Shown here one piece after another: positions 11,327 through 20,884 of a stretch of 64,000 nucleotides of DNA (position 1 is its first letter; the number at the start of each line of letters is the position of its first letter). The DNA lies in the NCBI RefSeq assembly GCF_023278565.1, contig NC_064677.1:2108001-2172000 (forward strand). Direction: 5' to 3'. The notes beneath the pieces were generated by a model that saw nothing but the letters and a program-made list of their open reading frames with translations, made no database searches and had not been told where the DNA came from. The DNA is from Colletotrichum lupini. Taxonomy: Eukaryota > Ascomycota > Sordariomycetes > Glomerellales > Glomerellaceae. The position numbers and the translations under genes were made by a program.

Positions 11327-13500
11327 TTTGCATAAGAGAGCCATCTCCCCTGAGCTTCGTCGCGCCTGAATCTGGTGTGGAACACGTCAAACGGCGAGGT
11401 GCAACTGTACAACGTGTGGGCTCACGCATCCGTCTGATTTGATGGTCTTTTGTCCTAGCTGGTACGGGAGGTGGCTGTGATGGTCGCCGTTTGGAGCGTT
11501 GCGCACCTGAAGCCGCCCGTATGGTTTCTTAGCCCGTCTGACCCGTTTGACGTTCTGTTTGCGTGCGTTTGAAACAGCGAGCCATCACCTATCACTGATC
11601 AGACCGACAGATGGGGCTCGTCCTATTCGCGGTGAATACTCCGTAGTCGCTGTCCGCAATCGAGTGACTGATCGACTCGTATTTTGACTTTTTTTCTGCC
11701 CAGCGTCCGGTTTGGGGGAGCGGCCCAGTGCAGCTGTCTCTCCAGCATGTCCCCAGTCCCTGCCAGCCAATCCTCGACCCGCTGCAGGGACCAGGTGATA
11801 CGAGATGCGGCCCTCATCCTCGAGACTCTCGAATGACGGGTGCTGGGGCGGTCGGGCAGCCGAGTGCCGGGGCCTCGACCCTTTTTTCGCACTCGTCGAT
11901 GCCGACGCAGGCTTCGTGGCCCGCTAGAGCATCCGGATGCTAGCGGGAGGCGAGGAGGCTGAGGCAGATGTGCCAACTCGCTATTCGTACGTTTGACGGG
12001 CACTGACGGGACAAAATGAAGATGGTGGCGTCCGGATTGGGAAACGGTCAGCGGTGCCCCACGATCTGGTGGTTTGTGGCTTGCCTGTTGATTCTCCGAT
12101 TGATTGTTATTTTTGGCAGTTTTAGTAGCAGTGCTTCAGCAGTACACTAGGCTGGCGACGCCCAACAAGTGTGAGCATCAAATGCGATGTCGACGATCTG
12201 GCGATGCTGCAGACCGACGTTGAGCTGCGAACAGCACCCACTTGGGATGACCCAATTTTGGCCTGGAGACTGGAGACGTCGGTTATGTCAGAAGTCCACC
12301 ATATCGCAACGTCGCAACCTGGCTTTCTCTCGCAGGTGGACTACATGTGCATCATCGTGAGGTCGCGAGCAGCAGATTGATAGAGCCTGGCGTCACCACA
12401 AGTCCACCACAGCATGTCCGAGTCGACGGGCACCAGGCTGGCACGGCTGGCACGGCTGGCGGCTGGCCTGACGGGTCCAATTGACTTTTTCATCTCGTGA
12501 AGGGCTGAAGGCTGATTCCGCCCTGGCTTGGCCTGTGCCGTGTCGCGCGTGTGTCTTGTTTGTGGTTGAGATTACTTAAGAATGACACTGCGACGTCCAC
12601 ATTGCTCTTTTCTCGAGGCGTCAGGCCAGGCCATGCCTGCAGGAATCTGGCAATGTCCGCCGCATAGAGGCTCTCGAATGGAGGCTACCATGGTTGAGTG
12701 TCGGGAAATAAGGTCACCGACGTCTGGGATCACGTCTGGAACGTCCCTGGGGTGGGCGTGTTTGATGATGGCGAGCTTGATCGCGGTGTGTCTCTCGTCA
12801 GCCTCCTCTTCAGACTTGTGGAAGAAAGATGGTCGACGGCTTCTGATTCTTGACTTCGGTCCCGGACGGGAGACATCCTGAGGTTCCTTACCTTAGAGGC
12901 CGAGTACATGGCTGCAAGTACCTTAGGTAAGCTGCCGTTCGGTACCCGGAAGACACGCCCGAGTGCCCCGCCAAGAGAACCTCTGCGGCATCAGGCTCAG
13001 CCACAGGAGGTGACAGGCTGTGTTGTTTGGCCCTGTGGCTCGTGCGTCTTGTGAAATCCGGTGGGATCTGTCTGCTGTCTGTCACTGCCATCCACTACGT
13101 GCTGACTGTCGCTGTTGTCACCCGCTGTCCACTCGCGTTGGCGCATTCCTCCCTGGCGCCGCGCGGCTGATGGACCGCTTTCCCAACAGAGACTGCTAGC
13201 AGACAGCCCACTAACCCAGCCAGCCCAGTCTCGCAGATGACAACACAGCTGCCAATTCGCATCTTTCATGTGATGGAGCTCCCCACAACCGCCGCCTCGC
13301 CGTCAACTTGTTCCCCAGCCTCTGACACCCGTGGCCTGACGTGAAAGAAACACCATCATCGTAGCGACGCCCCAATCACCCTGCGACAGCCCACGGCACC
13401 CGTCTCGCTCAATTCCATGTTACCCAGCATCGCCAACACAGTGATTCCCAATCCCCAGTAACCGAATGCTGGCACTCGTCACCAATGCGATAGCTCCGCC

Positions 13501-16217
13501 ATGCCCGCGCATCTCGAACCGAACGCTCTCTTCGGCCACGATACAGAAGCAAACGATGAAATCCGATCTCTCAGCCGCTCCCCGCATCCCTATCACCACC
13601 TCAATACCGAGCTCCCTCATCCTGCCCACCGTCTAGTCTATAAGCCTCCCAATGCCGCACCGACGCCGCCGAGGACATCATCAACAGACTCTAGCCGAAC
13701 CCCATCTCCCTTTCCATCGTTCGCCAAGGACTCTTCGCAGGGTAGCGACAGCGGCACCGAAGCCGACGATGAGCACTTTCTCAAGGGGCTGCCGGCGCCC
13801 AAGGTCCGCCTGCACAAGGGACTAAGGGGGCAAAACGAGGTGCTCTCGGGCTCGTCGACGCCCTTCTTCTCTCCAGACCAGGAAGAAGATGCCTTGCGCA
13901 AGCAGAAGGAAAAGGAGGATCGGAAAGAGGCCCGCAGGTTCCTCAACGATCGCAACTACCGCCGCACAAAGGAGCTCATCCGGCGCGTGTCAGAGTTCAT
14001 CATTGTGGGCTCGCTCTTCGCTGTGGTTCGCTCAAATCCGTTGGTGAAGCCACTCTTCACCGCGTGGATCAGAGGTATGTCACGTCCAGTCCGACGTTGG
14101 AACTGCAGCTCACATGTTCAGAACTGCGCTTCCCAGCCACGCTCATCACCTCTCTCATGATCCTCTACCCGGTCCGACTCTTCGCATGGTCAACCCGCCA
14201 TAGGGCCTCGTCAAAAAAGCCAGCCATTGCCGTGCCCACCGTCTTTGACCCTGCGCCCATTCTGTATCCTCCGTCTGTGACGCTCCTCGTGGCGTTATTA
14301 ATATCCCCCGACAACCAGGCGGTCATCCTTACAAACATTATTCTGAGCATTTCTTCGATACCCAAATACTTAATCCCGACGGCTCGCGCTCACGAAGCCA
14401 TTAACCCCCTGCAATGGGTTCTAACCTGCGTTCCCATGTGGCTTTCGCAGCAACACCCGGAAGCGACACTATCTAGACCGAGCATCAGCCCGGAGACGGC
14501 TGTTCTCCTGTACCCGCTGCACCAGACGCTGCTCGAAGTGCTGCACTATCTTACTACGACGAGCCTGCTCACGGCTGAGCTGCAGCTGCTCTCCATCGCC
14601 TTGATCAACGTGCTCCTCCTCGCCCACTCGCCACAGGCCACCATTCTCCAAGCGCTGCTCTGGGGAGGCGGCGTGGGCGTGCTCGTCGTCTGCGGTCCGG
14701 TGATTCGATGGGGCATCGCCTTGGCTAGGGTTCCGAGGCTGCGCTTCAGGCGCGTTGGGACCCCGTCAAAGAAGTCATCCGTCTTTGGGTTTCTCTCCGA
14801 GGGGCTCTCTATGCGGCGCTTCAAGCACGAGCTGCTGGGCTCATCACTGGAGGAGTCGGCATCTGAACTGGGCGATTCCGAAGAGGAAATCATCAACGGA
14901 CCCTTTGCGAAACCCACGAGAGTCCGGACGTTTGGCATGGCCGATATGCCCTCCCGAGGAGAGCGCAAGATGAGCGCCTCTCCTGATGGCAAAGCCCCAG
15001 CATCACCAAACGGGTTCGCCGCTGAGCGACGCAACACGTTTCCGTATGCTTTGCAGCGGCCGCGGCGGTCCCTGACACACACATCAGCAGGCCGAAGGAA
15101 ACGCACCGCGTCGACCACCGTCCGCTCCTTCTTCAAGCTGACGGAGGCGCAAGCCACCATGAGGAAATGGTCGTACGCAACATATGTCTACACTTGCATT
15201 GTGCTCATCATCTTGGTGCCTGTGCGAGAATACATTGGTCGCCATGCGCTGCTGGGTAACGAGCCCGTCGGCTGGGCACTGGGATATCTCTTTGGCGAGC
15301 TGCCGTGGTTCAGGTTCAAAGTGGTTGAAGCGAACCTCGAGAGATGGATCTGTCTGCCTGCACGCCTGAGCGAGGACGTTGCAAAGGCGTCCTGCCACCA
15401 GGGGTGGGTGCAGCACATTCGGCTGGCCGACTTTGGCGAAGCCAACACGCGGCTCCTGATGGCAGCGTACTGGCTTGCCATTGTCATTGTCGGCTTGACC
15501 GTGGTCATTCGCCTGGACCCCAAGTACGAAGTGGACACGAGGCGAAAGGTCTTCCACTTCATGATGGTTGGCATGTTCCTCCCTGCAACCTTTATCGACC
15601 CCGTCTTTGCGGCTTTGGCACTATCGCTTGTCCTCGCCATCTTCCTCATTCTCGACCTCCTGCGGGCGAGTCAGCTCCCGCCGCTGTCCCGGCCCATCGC
15701 CTCGTTCCTCACGCCGTACGTGGATGGCAGAGACCACAAGGGGCCCGTCGTCATCTCCCATCTGTTTCTGCTCATCGGCTGCGCCATCCCTCTCTGGCTG
15801 TCCCTCGCCACCCTTCCGCGCTCCGGCAGCGGCTACTTAACTGGGTGGGAGGTGCCGACGCGCGAAGTCAGCATGGTGGCGGGCGTCATTTGCGTCGGTC
15901 TCGGCGATGCTGCCGCGTCTCTTATTGGCAGGCGGTACGGGCACAGGAAATGGGTCTGGGGCGGCGGCAAGAGTCTCGAGGGCAGCGTCGCGTTCGCGGT
16001 GGCCGTGTTCCTTGGGCTAATGGCGGCAACGACCTGGCTTCGGGTTGGCAGGTGGCCCGTCGCGGCGGAGCAGCATGTGGCGTGGCCCACGTCGGCGCGG
16101 AACGCCGGCTTTTGCGCCAGCATGGCAAGCTTGACGGAGGCGGTCTTGACCGGCGGAAACGATAACGTTATTGTGCCGGTGGTCCTCTGGACGTGTGTTA
16201 AAAGCATCGGGGTGTAG
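13501..16217 (+). CDS. SEC59: Dolichol kinase (CTP-dependent)
   Basis: Phosphorylates dolichol with CTP in the ER membrane, supplying dolichyl phosphate for N-glycosylation, GPI anchors and O-mannosylation. Two exons, 13501-14074 and 14122-16217, separated by a 47-nt intron; 889 residues. The N-terminal 190 residues are mostly hydrophilic and Ser/Pro-rich, then come many hydrophobic segments. The catalytic C-terminal third has RRKVFHFMMVG, DGRDHKGPVVISH and GDAAASLIGRRYG..KW..GKSLEGS, the conserved cytidylyltransferase/polyprenol-kinase motifs, and closes with a hydrophobic segment after DNVIVP. The protein is much longer than the yeast enzyme (519 residues), owing to the N-terminal tail and a Ser/Arg-rich loop around residues 400-530. 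It converges with ORC2, 245 bp apart. Confidence 0.92.
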
Positions 16218-16462
16218 GGGTGTGACATGGGACTGGCGTTTTCAGGGGGGCCAGGGTTTCACGAGATGGGTTTCTTTTACAAAATACTCCTAGAACATGG
16301 GGGATCATGATTATGAATGTAACGCCTCGGTTCGCCTGTCTATGTGCCGTGCGATTTTCGTGAATCGGTTCGGGGAAGCTACAGATGCTAGGTTTCGCCA
16401 CTATGCTTTCGCCTCCCGAATGCGCTAAATGTACAATGATTTATAGAAATGTCGAAGTCGAC

Positions 16463-18320
16463 TCAGGACATCAAGTCCTCGAGGATGGCCTCCAGCTCTT
16501 CTCGCCTGAAGGGGATACTCAAGAGCTCCGTGCCGAGGGCGTCTTTCCTGCTCTCAATGATTTGATGGTCGTGGAATCTGTCTTGTCAGTCTCTGCTTCA
16601 AATGTGCACCCGATAGAATGAGAGAAAAGGGGGTATAATGGGGGGCATACTCCTTCAGCAGCGTCCGGAACGCCATCTCGGAACTGCAGATGAAATCCTC
16701 CACGGCCTTGTTATACACCATCCGGTATTCAACACCCGTATTCTCCGCCCCATACTGTTGTCCACCGTCATCGTCCATGGCGGACAGGACCTCGATGACG
16801 AGCAGCTCGAACAGCTTCTTTGCGTTCTCGGGCAACGAGCGGAGCACAAAGACGACGCCCTCTCTGCCGTTGACGCGCCGGGCTTTGCGGCCGAGGAGTT
16901 CGTGGACCTCGTCTACGGGGTCGAGCTCGACGTCCTGTAGGGGTTGGAGGGTTGTGGCGTCGTGGAATAAGAAGTTGAAGGATGTGCGCTGGGCGGCGTC
17001 CCAGAGGAGGGGGAAGGAGGGCGTGTCTGCTGTTGCGACGAGGCGGATCTGGGGCAGGGCGGCGAGTTGGGAGAGGAGTTGTTGGGTTGTTTGTTTGCGG
17101 AGGGGGTGGGCGTCTATGGAGTGGAGGAGGATCGTTATCGGTCGGCTGTGTGATGATGAGGCGAGGGCCGAGGAGAGGGCCTGGACCATGGCCGTCGTCT
17201 GGGCGGGCAGTTTCAGCGCCGGATCGAGCGCCGCGGCGACGGTGGAAAAGACTTCTCGGGCCGTCAGAGAGCGCACGTGGCCGTTGACCACGACGATGGG
17301 CGCCTCCGGGTCCGCGGCGTAGAGGTGCGCCGCCAGCTTGGCGACGAGGCTGCGTTTGGAGCCCTGGCCGTAGAGGCAGAGGCTGAAGCCCTGGGCGAGC
17401 TCGAAGCGCCACTGCGGAAAAGAGGACTCGTGCAGGGACTCGAGGTAGGCGAGGTCGTCTGCGTGGGGGTCTTTGTTTTGTAAGGCGTCCTCGCGGCGGA
17501 GGTCAAAGTACTCTTCGTGCGTGAGGAGGTCGAGGGAGGCGAGGGTGTTGTGGGACGTCTTTGCGCGGCCGGGCTTGTTCTGCTCAAAGTAGATTTCGTG
17601 GGGGGGCAGCTCGCGGGGCGGGGTTGGCGATTTGGGCGGTGGGAGTTTGCGTGGACGGCCGCGGCGGCGGGGGGTTGCTGCCGATGGTGTGTCTGGTTCG
17701 GGGGGTTGTGACGCTGATGCTGGTGCTGATGCTGTGGATGGTTTCGTCGCCGATGTCGTCGTCTTTGCTCTTGGTGTCCTCCGTTCCTCGGCTTCCTCGT
17801 CTTCCTCCTCCTCGCTTGACTCGTAAATCTCGCGCGCGAGACCCTCGTCCCCGTCGCTGTCCTCGTCGGCGACGATGCTCTGGATCAGAGCCCTGGCGCT
17901 CTTCCTCCGTGCGGAACGGTCAGCGGCCTGGCGCCTCCGCGGTGTGATGGCGGCCTTGACGGGCGTCACCAGCGTGTTCACCTGGCGCAGCTTCGAGGGC
18001 GTGACGGCGCCGCTGGCTTGCGGCGTTGCTGGTTTCGGCGGGCGGCCTCGTTTCTTTCTCGGGGTCTGTTCCTCGTGTTCGGAATCGGGGTCTCCTGCTG
18101 CTGCTGCTGCTGCTGAAACCTCACCATCAGCGGCATCAGCGGCATCGCTGTCAGAAGGCACTTCGTAAGGGTCCGCTGCCTGGCGTCTCCGCTTCGAGGG
18201 GGTCCCGTTGATGGGCTCGTCGTCGGCTCCGTCGTGCAGCTGCTGGCGGGAGCGCTTCTGGCTCAGTCTGCTGCTCGGGGAATCGCCCACGTCCGCCTCT
18301 TGTGGTCTTTTCCTGGACAT
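16463..18320 (-). CDS. ORC2: Origin recognition complex subunit 2
   Basis: Subunit of the six-protein complex that marks replication origins in the nucleus. Two exons, 18320-16651 and 16577-16463, with a 73-nt intron; 594 residues. The first 240 or so residues are disordered and charged, with nuclear-localisation-like KRRR and RKKRGRPPK (AT-hook-like) motifs. The ORC2 domain starts near EIYFEQNKPGRAKTSHNTLASLDLLTHEEY (two pieces of that stretch are conserved) and includes FSLCLYGQGSKRSLV, a degenerate nucleotide-binding loop characteristic of ORC2. After the intron the C-terminus FHDHQIIESRKDALGTE..PFRREELEAILEDL is the family's most conserved block, and it confirms the splice. It diverges from GEP4. 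Confidence 0.93.
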
Positions 18321-18692
18321 ATGTTGCTTCTATTGGTTTCTTGTCGTTAATTTTGCTGATCATACAGTTCGATGGCGTGGGTGGTCGTCAATATTTTGCG
18401 GCTTTCGACGGCACGGCAACCGGAGACGACGCGCTGGGGACGCGAAAATGTGCAGTCGGACAGGGAGGCGGCCGAGTGGGTCCGGGTGTCTAATTGAGTT
18501 GACCGGTGTCACTGTAGTGGGGCCCATGTGCTTATCTTATCAGACGAACAGGGGTAGCTGCCCGTTGCGCATTCTGCAGGTGGCCCAAGCTCCCCGCATG
18601 GTCCAAATCTCTCCGGCCCATCCTCCATCCAACCAAGAACTTCACCTCCTTCCCCCCAAATTCCATCCTCACCCCAAGGGCCCATCACCAAG
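18321..18692. promoter_or_regulatory. Bidirectional promoter, ORC2 / GEP4
   Basis: The 372 bp between the two divergent start codons must drive both genes. It contains a candidate MBF/E2F-type element (listed separately) and pyrimidine-rich leader sequence before GEP4. No TATA box is evident. Confidence 0.6.
18440..18448 (-). promoter_or_regulatory. Candidate MBF/E2F-type cell-cycle element
   Basis: ACGCGAAAA on the plus strand reads TTTTCGCGT on the ORC2 strand, matching the E2F/MBF core. A second GACGCGC word lies about 10 bp away. It is 120-130 bp upstream of the ORC2 start. G1/S control of ORC2 is an inference. Confidence 0.4.
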
Positions 18693-19442
18693 ATGAATCT
18701 CAACCTCTCCGGCACGGTAAATGTGTTCAAGCTTCTGTTCAAGCCCACGCTGTGTCTGCCGCAGCATACGGTCGCGACGTTCAACGACCTGCCCATCCCG
18801 TTTGAAAAAGCCTTTGAGGGCCAGAATCGGAAATGCGACATCAGGGCCGTGGTGCTCGACAAGGACGACTGCTTCGCGGTTCCCCACACCAACGAGGTCC
18901 ACAAGCCCTACAAGGTATGTCACTGCATGCTTGCTTTTGTAAAATAGTCCGCTGAATCATCATCAAGGAGCGCTTCGAGCAGCTCAAGGCCGCGTATCCC
19001 GGCCGCCGGCTGGTCATCGTCTCCAACACGGCCGGAGCGACGTCCTATGACAGCTCCCTCGAGCTGGCCAAGGAGCTCGAAGAGGCCACCGGCATCACCG
19101 TCCTGCCTCACAAGACGAAGAAGCCCGGCTGTGGCTCCGAGATTATGGAGTACTTTCGCAAGCACCCCGAGACGGGCGTCTCCCATCCGTCTCAGGTTGC
19201 CGTCGTCGGCGATCGCTTGACCACCGACATGATGCTCGCCAACATGATGGGCGGCTGGGGATTTTGGATCAGAGAGGGTGTTGTTGCTCCCGAGAAGAAG
19301 AGCATTGTTAGTATTCGTCCCTCCAGAGTCAAGCAATGGGTTTCTAACTTGGTTACAGCTCTCGAGACTTGAATGGCGACTGGCAGCAGCGTTGACTGCC
19401 AGGGGGTACAAAGCAGCCGACCCCCAGAGTCCTTTTGAGTAG
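18693..19442 (+). CDS. GEP4: Phosphatidylglycerophosphatase, mitochondrial HAD family
   Basis: Dephosphorylates phosphatidylglycerol phosphate on the matrix side of the inner membrane, a step in cardiolipin synthesis. Three exons, 18693-18914, 18968-19306 and 19359-19442; 214 residues, the expected size. HAD motif I is AVVLDKDDCFA (the nucleophile is the first Asp), motif II VIVSNTAG, a Lys in the HKTKKPGCG segment, and motif IV VAVVGDRLTTDMMLANMMG. The last exon gives SRLEWRLAAAL..GY..ADPQSPFE, the usual fungal end. Intron 2 (52 nt) has a TCTAAC branch site. Whether the first intron or a retained form is used cannot be tested here, but the spliced frame is continuous. Confidence 0.92.
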
Positions 19443-20044
19443 GCTGTCTTTCAGCCGGGCTTTCGACCTAGGATCAAAGGGCCCAGTGCATCGTTGTGCT
19501 GCTCGTCTCGGTTGAAGTTCTCCAAGGTCAAAGAGAGTTCAGCTTCAACTCTCCACAGGCCTTTTGCAGACGACGTCGGTGTGCGAAAGGCCTGTGAGCA
19601 GTGGAGCAGTCTTGCCGTTGTGCTCTGCTGAGGGTGGACGAATATCGACATGTCGAAGACGATCCAGCAGATGGCTCAGCAGCAGATGGAGTTTCGGTCA
19701 ACTCAGGGGCAAGTCGTTTGTTGGACTGTCTTTGACATCACCGAAAACTGGTTGGAGTCCCAAGCTTCTGCTTGCTCAGGGTGACTTGAAGCACACCCAC
19801 TTGTTCTAGCTGCACATTTCAAAGGTCAGCCTTTGGCCATATCGATCCTCGTCAACATTCATTCACACGCAAGGCATCGATCCTGAGAAGCCACATGGAT
19901 GCTTGCTGCTGTCTCCTGAAGACCTGTCCATGGTTGCGTCGTCCCTCTGTCATCCATGACCGAGTAACCTTGCTCGAATACGGCCATGATACCGACCTCG
20001 CCTCCGTTGCTCCTTCCCAGCAGGCCATCACTCGTCCAATCTTT

Positions 20045-20480
20045 CATCGCATCGACCTTTCGTCGCATCACCAATCCATCGCACAACCTATTCACCACAT
20101 CGACTCTTGACCGCATCACCACTCCGTCACATCAGTCTTCCGTCGCAAAGCCCTTCTATCGCATCACCTTTCCGTCAGAAAACTCTTCCACTGCATCACC
20201 TTTCAACCGCATCGCCCCTCCGTCACATAACCTATTCACCACAATATGTTTCTACCGCATCGCCAATTCACCGCAACCTCTTGGGATTCCGTCGCATCAC
20301 AACCAGAAGATTTGCTTTGGGCGGAAGAGGTGGCCTTCCATCGCATCACCCTTCCGTCCCATCACCCTTCCGTCCCATCACCTTCCGTCCCATCACCTTC
20401 CGTCCCATCAACTTCCGTCCCATCAACTTTCCGTCTCGTCACCCTTCGACCGCATCATGATTCGACTGCACCACCTATTC
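20045..20480 (+). repeat. Degenerate minisatellite, 15-18 bp unit
   Basis: Unit approximates CTTCCGTC(G/C)CATCACC. It is strongly degenerate from about 20045 to 20330 and nearly perfect from about 20338 to 20440, where 15- and 16-bp versions alternate. The plus strand is strikingly poor in G. A gradient from eroded to fresh copies suggests growth at the right-hand end. Confidence 0.9.
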
Positions 20481-20500
20481 ACCGCCATGGGGTCACTCAG

Positions 20501-20530
20501 CCCATCACGGCCCATCATGGCCCATCACGG
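20501..20530 (+). repeat. 10-bp tandem repeat, three copies
   Basis: CCCATCACGG, CCCATCATGG and CCCATCACGG follow one another exactly. It shares the CCATCA word with the adjacent minisatellite and ends 19 bp before the TATA box. Confidence 0.9.
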
Positions 20531-20549
20531 CCGCCTCAACCACCCACAA

Positions 20550-20557
20550 TATAAATA
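20550..20557 (+). promoter_or_regulatory. TATA box of the Myb-like gene
   Basis: TATAAATA, about 330 bp before the start codon at 20885 and directly after the repeat block. Confidence 0.55.
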
Positions 20558-20884
20558 TCAACCTACCACCCGCCTACAGGAGTCCGGCCACTCCTACTTC
20601 CTCAGGGCATACTTATTCCTTCCTACTTTTGACGCGAGCGCGTACTCAACTCGCTTTCGCTGATCGCTGCACAAATTCTTCCAAAAAAAGAAAAACAATT
20701 TCGAATTCCTAAACCCACAGCAATATTCTTCTTTCCGACCGCCAATATCTGTGACTTCGCAGCCGTTCCTTCCCAAACAGCACACACGAGGCGAAGAGAA
20801 GCCTTGAATCTCACAAGAATTGCCTCGAGAGCTTTCTATCGCAACTACGACACCCTTACCGCGACAATCCTGCACCACACCAAC

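Larger units (their letters stand above)
9185..13500. other. Long gene-free region
   Basis: About 4.3 kb between the mucin-like gene (-) and dolichol kinase (+). It holds both promoters, but I find no ORF with family features or plausible exon structure; the longest (about 160 codons near 10.6-11.1 kb) lacks an ATG start and looks random. There are small direct repeats: ATAGAGCCT at 11267, 11317 and 12380, and a GGCTGGCAC run near 12450-12480. A non-coding transcript or a very long regulatory region is possible but not shown. Confidence 0.5.
19443..20884. promoter_or_regulatory. Repeat-rich upstream region of the Myb-like gene
   Basis: 1.4 kb between GEP4 and the next gene, both on the plus strand. 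The second half is occupied by a degenerate minisatellite and a small 10-bp tandem repeat, then a TATA box and a roughly 300-nt leader. Long ORFs run through the array in all three plus frames only because the repeat lacks stop codons. Confidence 0.6.

Noticed and set aside
19986..20663. 225-codon ORF through the minisatellite
   Set aside because: Other plus-strand frames are open here too because the repeat lacks stops; no conserved domain.
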